Source: Cytophaga hutchinsonii ATCC 33406
Lineage (GTDB): Bacteria > Bacteroidota > Bacteroidia > Cytophagales > Cytophagaceae
Reading direction: 5' to 3'
DNA: 64,000 nucleotides
NCBI RefSeq assembly: GCF_000014145.1
Contig: NC_008255.1
Span: 2,310,001-2,374,000 of the forward strand
Numbering within the stretch: the stretch's first letter is position 1; each line of letters opens with the position of its first letter. Below, piece by piece: positions 35,128 through 43,521 of this stretch. The translations under genes and the position numbers were made by a program. The notes under the pieces were generated by a model, which saw only the letters and a program-made list of their open reading frames with translations, did no database searches and was not told the origin of the DNA.

Positions 35128-36156
35128 TTAGTAGGACTGATACTGAATCAAACGGTTCACAATCACTTCCAGCTGGTCTTTATGTTTTTCAATACACGCC
35201 GCTGCCACATGCATCAAACGTTCAATATTTTCAGGAGAAGCGTCATCCATTTCCTGATTGGCATCCAGCAGCTCCGGCTGTACACGGTGATACTGGCTGG
35301 TAGCCTGCAACGCCTGAAACTGGACGCTGAGTTCACGCTCAATGGCATCTGAAGCACCATTGATCATAACATCCAGAAGCGGATTTAACCAGCCCAGACC
35401 ACCCCAGTCTTTTACCTGTTCATATGTATACACTTTTTGATTGCGGCCCGTGCCCAGAGAAACAACCTCAAACTGATCAGCGGTTAAGGGTATGCCTTTC
35501 TCGGCAAACAGCACCGATGCTTCAGTTAACGCACACAAGGTAGGGTTATTCGCATACACCGACCCATCGATCAATGTATAGGAAATACCGGTAAGGGAAT
35601 CAATACGTGAAGGTTCAAAATACAACGGCGCACTTGCTGCGGCTCTGCAGACATCTTTCACATAAAAATCCAATGCTTCATTTTGCTGCGCTACATGCGA
35701 TTGAAAAAATACAGGTGTTTTGCGTTCTACATCATACGATGTAATCAAACAGGGTTTCAGCAATTCACTTACTTTACTTTGTTTGAATGCAACGTTTAAT
35801 ACTTTTTCCAAGGGCTGATGCGGATAGCGGGCTTTTAAAAAGCCCCCCATAGATGTTACCTTGTTCCAGATATCAGCAGAGAAAATATAATTTCCTTTTT
35901 CTAAATAAAAACGCAGGGCATCGGCTGCTGTAAATTTATGTACAGCTTCACCAGCGGCTGCCGGACATAAATAGGTACAGGCGAGTATCGCACCCGTACT
36001 TGTACCTGCAACAAAATCAAAATAATCACTGATTCGTACATCCGGATTTTTTGTAAGTTGCTGCAGTCTGTTTTCCATATAGACAACAACTGTTGCCGGT
36101 ATTATCCCCCGAATACCACCACCATCAATAGATAATATCCTGTATTTTTTTGTCAT
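35128..36156 (-). CDS. patatin-like phospholipase
   Basis: A 342-residue cytosolic lipid acyl hydrolase. The oxyanion loop DGGGIRG is at 11-17, the nucleophile motif GTSTG at 51-55 (S53), and the catalytic aspartate in IDGSVYANNP at D197. All parts of the Ser-Asp dyad are intact. The start overlaps the stop of the TerB-like gene by one base, so the two are coupled. CapV-type patatins of CBASS defence share this core, but no nucleotide cyclase is nearby, so a housekeeping lipase role is equally likely. Confidence 0.9.
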   Translation of the reverse strand: MTKKYRILSIDGGGIRGIIPATVVVYMENRLQQLTKNPDVRISDYFDFVAGTSTGAILACTYLCPAAAGEAVHKFTAADALRFYLEKGNYIFSADIWNKVTSMGGFLKARYPHQPLEKVLNVAFKQSKVSELLKPCLITSYDVERKTPVFFQSHVAQQNEALDFYVKDVCRAAASAPLYFEPSRIDSLTGISYTLIDGSVYANNPTLCALTEASVLFAEKGIPLTADQFEVVSLGTGRNQKVYTYEQVKDWGGLGWLNPLLDVMINGASDAIERELSVQFQALQATSQYHRVQPELLDANQEMDDASPENIERLMHVAAACIEKHKDQLEVIVNRLIQYQSY

Positions 36157-36530
36157 TAAAACTTAGCAATATCTACTTCAAAACGTTCAATAACATTCAT
36201 TTCTTTATAATCCGTTTCGCCAAAAGCATCTGCAATTTTTTTCATAAATGACAAGCAGCGTTTTTTAGTAGCATCATCAAAATCATAATCATGTCGGTTC
36301 GCTTCTAAAATATCCATGGCATATTCATAGGCTTCATTCAATCCAATATGCTGAGCTTCCAGCTGATTAAACATGGCATTGATCCATTCACTATCTGTAT
36401 CAGATAATTGAAATTCCTTTGTTGCTAACTGTAAAATAACTTCTTTTTCTTTTGGCTGTATTGTTCCGTCAGCTACAGCAATGGCATATGCCAGACTTCC
36501 CATTGCTCTGTGTATATTTTCTTTTGCCAT
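36156..36530 (-). CDS. TerB-like protein, coupled to the patatin
   Basis: A 124-residue all-alpha acidic protein. The first half (AYAIAVADGTIQPKEKEVI) carries the aspartate/glutamate helix pattern of the TerB/DUF533 fold, which binds metal ions in relatives. It is translationally coupled to the patatin gene (TAATG overlap), suggesting that it regulates or partners the lipase. The assignment is by pattern only. Confidence 0.65.
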   Translation of the reverse strand: MAKENIHRAMGSLAYAIAVADGTIQPKEKEVILQLATKEFQLSDTDSEWINAMFNQLEAQHIGLNEAYEYAMDILEANRHDYDFDDATKKRCLSFMKKIADAFGETDYKEMNVIERFEVDIAKF

Positions 36531-36657
36531 TTTATTAGTATTCTATTAGTACTTCTTCTATTTAAAAAACGTTAACAACATAAATATGTTACATCTTAAA
36601 TATACACATTCCTCTCTAAAAGACGAATAACACATTTAATAAATTCTTCCTGTAAAC

Positions 36658-36691
36658 AAAAGAAGGAACATCTTTCGACGTTCCTTCTTTT
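36658..36691 (-). terminator. terminator of the TonB operon
   Basis: A perfect 12-bp stem (AAAAGAAGGAAC / GTTCCTTCTTTT) with a ten-base loop lies 27 bases after the TPR gene stop. Read on the minus strand it ends in a T-run. Confidence 0.85.
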
Positions 36692-36717
36692 GTTAACAAC
36701 TGCTTTGGCTGCATGTA

Positions 36718-38280
36718 TTATTTCATTTTCAATCCATCAATTGCTTTTTTATTTGTTGGGTCAAGTGCCAGAATATTTTTCCATGCAGCATCGGCCTTCA
36801 CTTTATCACGGTTAATGGTATAATAATAAGCAATGTATTCGTTCGCTTCAATCAACTCATCCTTGTATTTCGCTCCGCCCGGTGCGCATACTTCTATTAA
36901 TTTTTCATAATACGGTTTAGCTAAACCCTGCTTTGTATCAGGATCCTGTGCGGCATTGGCACGTGCACGCCATAAATATCCAATATAAATGTTTGGCTTT
37001 AATTCCAGTACTTTTACAAAACTGGAATCTGCTTTTACATATTCTTTGTTGTAATAATATGCCTGGCCCAATTCATAAAATACTTTGGGGTCTGTTGTCG
37101 TTGGTCGTATCTGCTTACTCATGTATTGAATCGCCAGCGGGAAATTTCCTTTGTTGTAGAAATAAGAGCCTATCTGACCATACATATCCAGACGTGTTGT
37201 ATCACGGTCAACGGCTGCCTGGTATTGCTGTATAGCAAGTGAGTCCTGCCCTTTCTTCATCAATATTTTACCATAGTATTCAAAGTCGGCCGACTTCGCT
37301 TTTGTTGCATTCACTTTAGAAAAATAGGTTTCAATATCTTTCTGTGCAAGATCATATTTCGCTAATTCATAGTAACAAACGGCACGTCTGTTATATATGT
37401 ATGGGCTGTTGTATTTTTTAGCTTCCAGTTTATTGAATACCTCAATTGCTTCTGCGTAGTTGTTATTCTTAAATAAGAAATCAGCATATCTGAATTCAAC
37501 GTCATCGTTTGAATCAATATAGGTCAGGTACTTTTTATAATTCTGAATAGCCAGGTCATATTGTCTGAAACGGTTGTACAGATCACCTAATTCTCTGTAG
37601 ATGGGGCCATAGGTAGGATCTGCAGCCAGTCCTTCGTTGTAATACTTAATAGAAAGATCTTTGTTGCGGGCAGCTGCATACATTTTTCCGTACTTCATTT
37701 TTAACAACGGTACTGAGTGAAATAAATTTGCTGCTTTGCCATAACTCTCCGCTTGTTTAGAACCCTCAGCCTGCTTGCCGTATGCATCACCTAACAAGAT
37801 CCAGGACATGGCGTTTTTAGCATCAATCTCTGTTGATTTTTTCAACAGTGCTATTCCTTTAGGCAATTCCGCTTTATCTGCTTCCAGGATATAGTATTCA
37901 CCAATTGCATTTAATACCTGAGAATTCTTTTGAGAGGTCATCTGCAATGCTTTATCAAAACTGCGCTGTCCTTCTGTAGCATTTGATTTCATCGTAATGA
38001 TACCGATACCTACATAGTTCATTGCATAGGTTTCATCCGTTTTAATACCTTCCATGAAATAATACTTTGCAGAATCGGTTTTCTCTTTTCTCCAGCATAT
38101 ATCTCCCAGGTAATAGTAATATTCGCTTGCTTTTTTAGGAGTAGATTTTAATAGATTCTGATAAATGACAGTTGCACTGTTATACATTTCCTTCTCTACA
38201 TATTTCTGAGCCTGTTCATTCTGCGCAGCAAGCGTGAACGAAAGCAGTACGGCAGAGATAAAGACAATGGCGTGTTTCAT
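36718..38280 (-). CDS. exported TPR-repeat protein
   Basis: A 520-residue protein with a signal peptide cleaved near residue 19 (TLAAQ) and about ten tetratricopeptide repeats over the rest, e.g. YYYLGDICWRKEKTDSAKYY near residue 55 and QIGSYFYNKGNFPLAIQYM near residue 380. TPRs bind proteins, so it may be a periplasmic scaffold for the TonB/ExbBD machinery. It is the last gene of the operon, 32 bases after the PstS-like gene. Confidence 0.85.
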   Translation of the reverse strand: MKHAIVFISAVLLSFTLAAQNEQAQKYVEKEMYNSATVIYQNLLKSTPKKASEYYYYLGDICWRKEKTDSAKYYFMEGIKTDETYAMNYVGIGIITMKSNATEGQRSFDKALQMTSQKNSQVLNAIGEYYILEADKAELPKGIALLKKSTEIDAKNAMSWILLGDAYGKQAEGSKQAESYGKAANLFHSVPLLKMKYGKMYAAARNKDLSIKYYNEGLAADPTYGPIYRELGDLYNRFRQYDLAIQNYKKYLTYIDSNDDVEFRYADFLFKNNNYAEAIEVFNKLEAKKYNSPYIYNRRAVCYYELAKYDLAQKDIETYFSKVNATKAKSADFEYYGKILMKKGQDSLAIQQYQAAVDRDTTRLDMYGQIGSYFYNKGNFPLAIQYMSKQIRPTTTDPKVFYELGQAYYYNKEYVKADSSFVKVLELKPNIYIGYLWRARANAAQDPDTKQGLAKPYYEKLIEVCAPGGAKYKDELIEANEYIAYYYTINRDKVKADAAWKNILALDPTNKKAIDGLKMK

Positions 38281-38312
38281 AGAAAGTGACGTTTAAGATA
38301 TGTTGGTAATCG

Positions 38313-39221
38313 TTAGTGTTCTATTTTTAATTCAACTTCGCGGGCAGGCATTTTATAAGGCAATAAGCCTGCTTTTAGAAAGATACGCTGTCCGCGGTTG
38401 CTGATAAAGTACGAGGCAAAAGCCGTGCCCATTCCAGCATTTGCATCGTGGTTTAATACACGCAGCACACGCATAAATGGATAAGTACCTAATGCTAAGT
38501 CATTTTGAAAAGGCGAATACGCTTCAGAAGAAGGCGTTTTTGCAATCTTCAGTACCTTTACTGAAGCTAAATAATCCCGGTGTCTTTTATCTTCCAGGTT
38601 AACCAGCCAGCTGGAAGAAATACACGCCAGTGCATTTTTATGTACCTGCACAGAGCGGATAATATCTTCATCATTTCCGCCGGTATAAATATGTTTTGTT
38701 GAAGGCGGCACGCCAAGACGTTCCGTTAAATAATTAGCAACAGATGAGCCGCTGCTGTTTAATTGAATGGTATAAGCCTGGTTGTTTAAGGTACCGGATT
38801 GAAAGAGTTCTTTTATTTCATCCAGCGTAAGCGAATCTTTGGGAAAACTCTTAGGCGCAATCCAGGTTAAACCATCATAACATAAACTATCGTTATGTAT
38901 ACCCCATTCTTTTTTTTCAATAAATGCCTGTTCTGATGCTGTAAAATTACGGGAAACAAATACGGTGCGATAGGTATCCTTTAATAACGCATGGATACAT
39001 TCGGATTCAGGCTTTACAAGCAGTGTAACTTTGCGGTGCGGATTCAATCCTTCATAGGTTGTAATAAATGTACGCACGATGCTTTCCCAGGAAGGGTCGC
39101 ACAATACCGTCACCGAATCAACCGGAGTCGATGAAGCATTCGTTGATTCTGTCTTTTCAGAGCAGGAAGCAAGGAATAAAAAAGAGCAATAAAACAGAAT
39201 GTATTTGAAAACAGTATTCAC
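38313..39221 (-). CDS. PstS-like substrate-binding lipoprotein
   Basis: A 302-residue lipoprotein: hydrophobic N-terminus ending in the lipobox LASC (Cys about residue 20), then a type II periplasmic-binding fold. The segments SGSSVANYLTERLG and the C-terminal GTAFASYFISNRGQRIFLKAG are typical of PstS-type phosphate binders. No pstCAB genes are near; instead it sits in a TonB operon, a recurring arrangement in Bacteroidota. I infer a link to TonB-dependent uptake or to sensing, not classical ABC transport. Confidence 0.78.
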   Translation of the reverse strand: MNTVFKYILFYCSFLFLASCSEKTESTNASSTPVDSVTVLCDPSWESIVRTFITTYEGLNPHRKVTLLVKPESECIHALLKDTYRTVFVSRNFTASEQAFIEKKEWGIHNDSLCYDGLTWIAPKSFPKDSLTLDEIKELFQSGTLNNQAYTIQLNSSGSSVANYLTERLGVPPSTKHIYTGGNDEDIIRSVQVHKNALACISSSWLVNLEDKRHRDYLASVKVLKIAKTPSSEAYSPFQNDLALGTYPFMRVLRVLNHDANAGMGTAFASYFISNRGQRIFLKAGLLPYKMPAREVELKIEH

Positions 39222-39224
39222 CTC

Positions 39225-39419
39225 TCACATATTACGTTCAATGAACCAGGCACGATAGCCGCGAAACGAGCCGAATAAAATTAAGAGTATGCCTATGATT
39301 AAGGTCATATTACCATCAACCAAACCTGCCAATGCATTGGGATGCGTAATTAAATAAATGCCTATGGCCGTGTATATAACGGCCATAGTCATTTTAAATC
39401 CAAGAAGAATATTTCTCAC
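39225..39419 (-). CDS. 64-residue membrane protein of the TonB operon
   Basis: A small protein with two hydrophobic helices (about 8-27 and 36-55) joined by a short loop and ending in a basic tail (RGYRAWFIERNM). It lies between tonB (16 bases) and the PstS-like gene (3 bases), so it is surely part of the operon. I do not recognise a named family. Confidence 0.75.
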   Translation of the reverse strand: MRNILLGFKMTMAVIYTAIGIYLITHPNALAGLVDGNMTLIIGILLILFGSFRGYRAWFIERNM

Positions 39420-39435
39420 AATTACTTTTTTCTTT

Positions 39436-40266
39436 CTAGTTCAAAGAGAATTTAATACGTGCAACTTTTTTAACAGCTACAGGAGTTCCGTTATTTTTTC
39501 CCGGTTCCCATTTCGGCATTCCCTTTATAACACGCACAGCTTCTGCATCAATAGAGGCATCAAGCCCTCTTCCGGGTACAATATGTACATTGGTCACTTC
39601 ACCTGTTGCAGTGATTGTATATTGAACAAAAACAGTACCTTCAATTTTTTTGTTTTTGGCATCAGCCGGGTAAATAAGTCTGCCTTGAACATACTTAATT
39701 ACTTCTTCATCGCCGCCGCCTTTAAATTTAGGCATTTCACCCGCAAATAAGAATACTTCCGCTTCTTTTTCACCTGTACCGCCTAATTTACCATTCTCAT
39801 CACCATCATTGGCAAACGGATCAATTTTACCTTTTTCACCTTCTACATTTTTATTCGAAATGTTTGTGTTTAAAAGAGAATCAAGTTCTTTCATCTGCTC
39901 CTCTTTTACCACTTTATTATCTGGTTTGATAACCGGAGGTAAAAACTTAACCTGTTCAATTTTAGGCTGCTCAACTTTTGGAGGCGGAGGCGGTAATTTT
40001 TTAATTTCTTCATCTTTTAACGGCTCATCTGTAATATCCATCTTAATTTCAACCGGCACATATGCCTCTACAGGCTTTGCTGTAATGGTTAAATAGAAGT
40101 TGATGCCAGCCATAAGAAGTATGAAACTTGCGCAGGTGATAATCGTAGCCTTCGTTACATTGATGTCATATAATACACGAAGAAAATAGCCGCCGTACGA
40201 TTTATTTCTGTCTTCAAAAACAATCTCGTCTAAAGTAGCTTTATATAAGTCCAGTTCCTTTTCCAT
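39436..40266 (-). CDS. tonB: TonB energy transducer
   Basis: A 276-residue TonB: cytoplasmic N-terminus of 35-40 residues, one membrane helix (about 41-63), a proline-rich periplasmic linker (KKLPPPPPKVEQPKIEQ near residue 90), and the C-terminal TonB fold (about 190-276, YPADAKNKKIEGTVFVQYTI, then GMPKWEPGKNNGTPV and VARIKFSLN). It carries energy from ExbB/ExbD to outer-membrane receptors. It follows the second exbD gene by three bases. Confidence 0.93.
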   Translation of the reverse strand: MEKELDLYKATLDEIVFEDRNKSYGGYFLRVLYDINVTKATIITCASFILLMAGINFYLTITAKPVEAYVPVEIKMDITDEPLKDEEIKKLPPPPPKVEQPKIEQVKFLPPVIKPDNKVVKEEQMKELDSLLNTNISNKNVEGEKGKIDPFANDGDENGKLGGTGEKEAEVFLFAGEMPKFKGGGDEEVIKYVQGRLIYPADAKNKKIEGTVFVQYTITATGEVTNVHIVPGRGLDASIDAEAVRVIKGMPKWEPGKNNGTPVAVKKVARIKFSLN

Positions 40267-40269
40267 AGA

Positions 40270-40797
40270 TTAATTTACTGAAGCGTTTTCTGCCTGAACC
40301 AATTTAATATCATCGGGAGTTGCTTCAACCAAAGCTTTTTTACCAATACCCAGTATGGCTAACTCATCAATAATATCAATTAAATTTTTGTATTTCGAAT
40401 CTTTCATCGGTTTGATCACAACGTTTAAGTCTGCACCAACGGCTTTCTTACGTTCGATCAGTGTTGCACGGATTCCGTCATCAGAGAAATCTGTTTCGTG
40501 AAAATCAGTGCTGCCATCCTGATTCATTGTATACCAGTATATAGCATCATCTTTTCCTAAGATCAGTGTGATTGCATTACTGGCTTTCAATTCCGGTTGA
40601 TCTTCCGGATTTGTTACATCCGGAGGAACCCCGAAATCAAATTTCTGTTGCTTTGTTAAAGTGGTAGCCAACATGAAGAAAGTAATTAAAAGGAAAGCCA
40701 AATCCACCATCGGTGTCATATCTACTTTCGTAGACATTTTTTTGGATCTTTTTTTACCATCCTTACCGCCGCCGCCGCCTGTGTTAATTTCAGCCAT
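40270..40797 (-). CDS. exbD: ExbD/TolR-type proton-channel subunit (second copy)
   Basis: A 175-residue biopolymer-transport protein. After a basic and glycine-rich N-terminus (GGGGKDGKKRSKK), one helix carries the essential aspartate in TKVDMTPMVDLAFLLITFFML (written to its core VDMTPMVDLAFLL), followed by a periplasmic domain. The two exbD genes in this operon differ considerably, so a heteromeric channel is likely. It lies six bases behind the first copy. Confidence 0.92.
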   Translation of the reverse strand: MAEINTGGGGGKDGKKRSKKMSTKVDMTPMVDLAFLLITFFMLATTLTKQQKFDFGVPPDVTNPEDQPELKASNAITLILGKDDAIYWYTMNQDGSTDFHETDFSDDGIRATLIERKKAVGADLNVVIKPMKDSKYKNLIDIIDELAILGIGKKALVEATPDDIKLVQAENASVN

Positions 40798-40803
40798 GGT
40801 ATC

Positions 40804-41409
40804 TTATAAGTTTGCCGGTTTAGCTTCCAGTGTTGTAACCAGACTAAACGCATAAATTCTTCTTTTCTTAAGGGTAGCGATTACTTCTCCAAACTTGTTA
40901 TAGTTTGCATCTTTATCGCCTTTGATCGCGATTGTAAGCTCAGGCCTTACTCCTGTTGCTGTTGCGATCCACTGTTCCAGTTCATTGTTGGTTGAATCTG
41001 CAGGAATTCCTGTTTGAGGAAAATTCTTTCTTATTTCTGTAGATTGTGCCAGATACGAAACTAAATCTGCTTTTTGCATACCAAAGGTTTCCGTTAACTC
41101 AAAAGCTTCTTTTTGCTTAGGTGTTAAGTTTACTTTAAAGGTATTTGCATAGGCATCAATCATTTCTCTGCGTAATGTCTGATCCGGTATCGTAAGGAAA
41201 ATACGGTCATCATTACTGATGGAGATACGGATCAGATCCTTCTCTTCGTATTTCTGAGTAGATACAGACGATGGCACATCAAACTGAGCGGGCTCAGGTA
41301 CCTTCATCTTCGCGGTAAGGATGAAGAAGGTCAGTAACAGGAATGCCATATCACACATGGCAGTCATGTCAAGAGAAATGCTGTGTCTTTTTGTTTTTAC
41401 TTTGGACAT
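40804..41409 (-). CDS. exbD: ExbD/TolR-type proton-channel subunit (first copy)
   Basis: A 201-residue ExbD with the helix motif SLDMTAMCDMAFLLLTFFIL (aspartate near residue 19), longer in the periplasmic part than its sister at 40270: an insert around residues 75-130 is absent from that one. ExbB precedes it by 19 bases and the second ExbD follows by six. Confidence 0.92.
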   Translation of the reverse strand: MSKVKTKRHSISLDMTAMCDMAFLLLTFFILTAKMKVPEPAQFDVPSSVSTQKYEEKDLIRISISNDDRIFLTIPDQTLRREMIDAYANTFKVNLTPKQKEAFELTETFGMQKADLVSYLAQSTEIRKNFPQTGIPADSTNNELEQWIATATGVRPELTIAIKGDKDANYNKFGEVIATLKKRRIYAFSLVTTLEAKPANL

Positions 41410-41428
41410 GGCCTAAGGGAATTGTTAA

Positions 41429-42256
41429 TTAAGCCAATACAGCTGATTCTTTATCTTTATTGTTTGCAGCAAAATTCTGATTGATACTGAAACCTACTTC
41501 GTCAATGCTGTATGTTAACGTATCGATCTGGCTTGTAAATAAGTTATAGAAAATGATTGCGAATGCAGAAGATGCAATACCAAGAGCCGTGTTGATCAAG
41601 GCTTCAGAAATACCTGTTGCTAATGCTTCAGCATTTGGCGTACCCGAACTTGCAAGGGCAGCGAAGGCTTTAATCATACCCATTACTGTACCTAACAAAC
41701 CTACAAGTGTTGCAACGGATGCAAGCGTAGCTAAAATTGTTAAGTTCTTTTCTAAAATCGGTAATTCCAACGAAGTAGCTTCTTCTAATTCTTTTTGTAA
41801 CGCTACCTGCTTCTGATCTTTGCTCATTGTTTTATCAGCAGCAACAGACTTATATTTTTTTAATACTGCAAGTGTTACGTTTCCTAAAGAACCTTTTTGC
41901 TCTTCACATACACTGATTGCAGAATTAACATCATTTGAAGATAAATAAGATTTTATTTTACGCACAAAGTTATCTAATGAGCCGCTTCCGTAAGCCTGGC
42001 GGATTGTAATGAAACGTTCAACAGAAAACGTAATCACCATTAAGAAAAATGACATCAAAACCGGAACAATCGCTCCACCTTCATGAACAATCGCTAAATA
42101 ATTGCCTGGTTTGGCTGATCCATTCTCCTGAAAATTACTCGGAGCACCAAATATAAACACATAGATAAGGATGGCTACTGCTAAGCAGATAGGAATTACT
42201 AATAATGCAAACGTTGAACTGAATTTTGATTTTTGTGGGATTGCTAAATTTTCCAT
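41429..42256 (-). CDS. exbB: ExbB/TolQ/MotA-type proton channel
   Basis: A 275-residue inner-membrane protein with an extra N-terminal helix (about 15-36), a second helix near 60-80 and the two channel helices in ILATLASVATLVGLLGTVMGMI and ALINTALGIASSAFAIIFYNL (each cut to 20 or fewer here: LASVATLVGLLGTVMGMI, LINTALGIASSAFAII), which form the proton path. It heads the operon exbB-exbD-exbD-tonB-small protein-PstS-like-TPR, transcribed from a promoter candidate at 42477-42508. Confidence 0.93.
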   Translation of the reverse strand: MENLAIPQKSKFSSTFALLVIPICLAVAILIYVFIFGAPSNFQENGSAKPGNYLAIVHEGGAIVPVLMSFFLMVITFSVERFITIRQAYGSGSLDNFVRKIKSYLSSNDVNSAISVCEEQKGSLGNVTLAVLKKYKSVAADKTMSKDQKQVALQKELEEATSLELPILEKNLTILATLASVATLVGLLGTVMGMIKAFAALASSGTPNAEALATGISEALINTALGIASSAFAIIFYNLFTSQIDTLTYSIDEVGFSINQNFAANNKDKESAVLA

Positions 42257-42476
42257 GTTATTTTTAACTTAAGATACTATTCAGATTAAATTCGATACAA
42301 ATTTCGGGATTACTGTATTAAGAGAATGTTAATTTTAGATATTTCCTTAATCAATTTACTAACAATAATTGTAAAATGCTGACTGGTAATAATTTATTTT
42401 TCATTTTAATTTCTGTCAATTCTAATAAAATATTTATTTTGCAGGCGATTTTTCTATTCTCTACTAAGTTAGTATA

Positions 42477-42508
42477 CAAAACTACAATTGTTTATTAAAA
42501 ACTACAAA
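42477..42508 (-). promoter_or_regulatory. promoter candidate of the exbB-tonB operon
   Basis: Minus strand: TTTG (42505-42508), 20 bases, TAGTTTTG (42477-42484), the same boxes as before the E1 gene. The start near 42471 gives a long leader of about 215 bases to exbB. The 310-base gap (42257-42566) is otherwise AT-rich with no gene seen, and also has to hold the promoter of the divergent dehydrogenase gene. Confidence 0.45.
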
Positions 42509-42566
42509 TATTTTCAAAATATTATTTCGAAATACTAAAATTAAAGTATACAAACAGAATTTTATT

Positions 42567-43463
42567 ATGCAAAACACACATAAATACATCCTAATAATTG
42601 GTTCAGGCACAATGGGCAGCGGAATTGCGCACTCATTTGCACAGTTTGGATTTCAGGTATTTTTATGTGATTCAAATGCTGCAGCTTTAAACAAAGCCAT
42701 GCTGCAAATTTCAACGAACCTAGAACGACAGATTTCCAAAGGTATTATCCCCGATTCCGAAAAAGAGACAATTATTTCGCGCATTACCCCCATTACCGAT
42801 TTTAAAGAAGCCGCAAAAACAGTATCCCTCGTGGTTGAAGCAGTACCCGAACTGCTGGAAATTAAAGCAGATCTATTTAAAGAACTGGATATGCATTGCC
42901 CGCCGGAAACGATTCTTGCCAGCAATACCTCCTCCATATCGATCACCACATTAGCAAGTTATACAAGCCGGCCTGAAAAAGTTATCGGGATGCATTTTAT
43001 GAATCCGGTGCCTGTAATGCAGCTGGTTGAAATTATAAACGGATTATTAACAAGCAGCGAAACAACGCGTCGTATTGAAGAAATCAGTACACAATTGAAC
43101 AAAATTCCTGTACAAACCGCTGATTATCCAGGATTTATTTCAAACCGGATTCTTATGCCGATGATCAATGAAGCCATTTACTGTGTGCAGGAAAGAGTAG
43201 CAGGAATTGCCGAGATTGATCAGATTATGAAACTGGGTATGGCACACCCAATGGGTCCTTTACAGCTTGCCGATTATATTGGGCTCGATGTTTGTGTTAA
43301 TATTTTAAATGTGCTGTACAAAGGCTTCGGGAACCCCAAATATTCCCCTTGTCCGTTGTTAGTCAACATGGTTCATGCAGGACTTCTGGGAAGTAAAACA
43401 AAAAAAGGATTTTATGATTGGACCAATCCCAAAAATTTGGTCTCTAACGACATAATCCTATAA
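42567..43463 (+). CDS. 3-hydroxybutyryl-CoA dehydrogenase family protein
   Basis: A 298-residue NAD-dependent 3-hydroxyacyl-CoA dehydrogenase. The dinucleotide motif is IGSGTMGSGIAHSFAQFG (about 11-28), the loop ASNTSSISIT near residue 117 and the active-site histidine in GMHFMNPVPVMQLVE near residue 138. The C-terminal dimerisation domain ends in GSKTKKGFYDW, usual for the short bacterial form. Its usual role is in butyrate/PHB or fatty-acid metabolism; no thiolase or crotonase genes are adjacent. Confidence 0.92.
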   Translation: MQNTHKYILIIGSGTMGSGIAHSFAQFGFQVFLCDSNAAALNKAMLQISTNLERQISKGIIPDSEKETIISRITPITDFKEAAKTVSLVVEAVPELLEIKADLFKELDMHCPPETILASNTSSISITTLASYTSRPEKVIGMHFMNPVPVMQLVEIINGLLTSSETTRRIEEISTQLNKIPVQTADYPGFISNRILMPMINEAIYCVQERVAGIAEIDQIMKLGMAHPMGPLQLADYIGLDVCVNILNVLYKGFGNPKYSPCPLLVNMVHAGLLGSKTKKGFYDWTNPKNLVSNDIIL

Positions 43464-43521
43464 ATGTTTCTATTTCTTAGATTTTTTGTATAAATTCACC
43501 TTAATATTCAATCCTTATATT

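Noticed and set aside
35128-36156. CBASS system based on the patatin
   Set aside because: No CD-NTase, Cap2/Cap3 or other signalling gene is in the neighbourhood.
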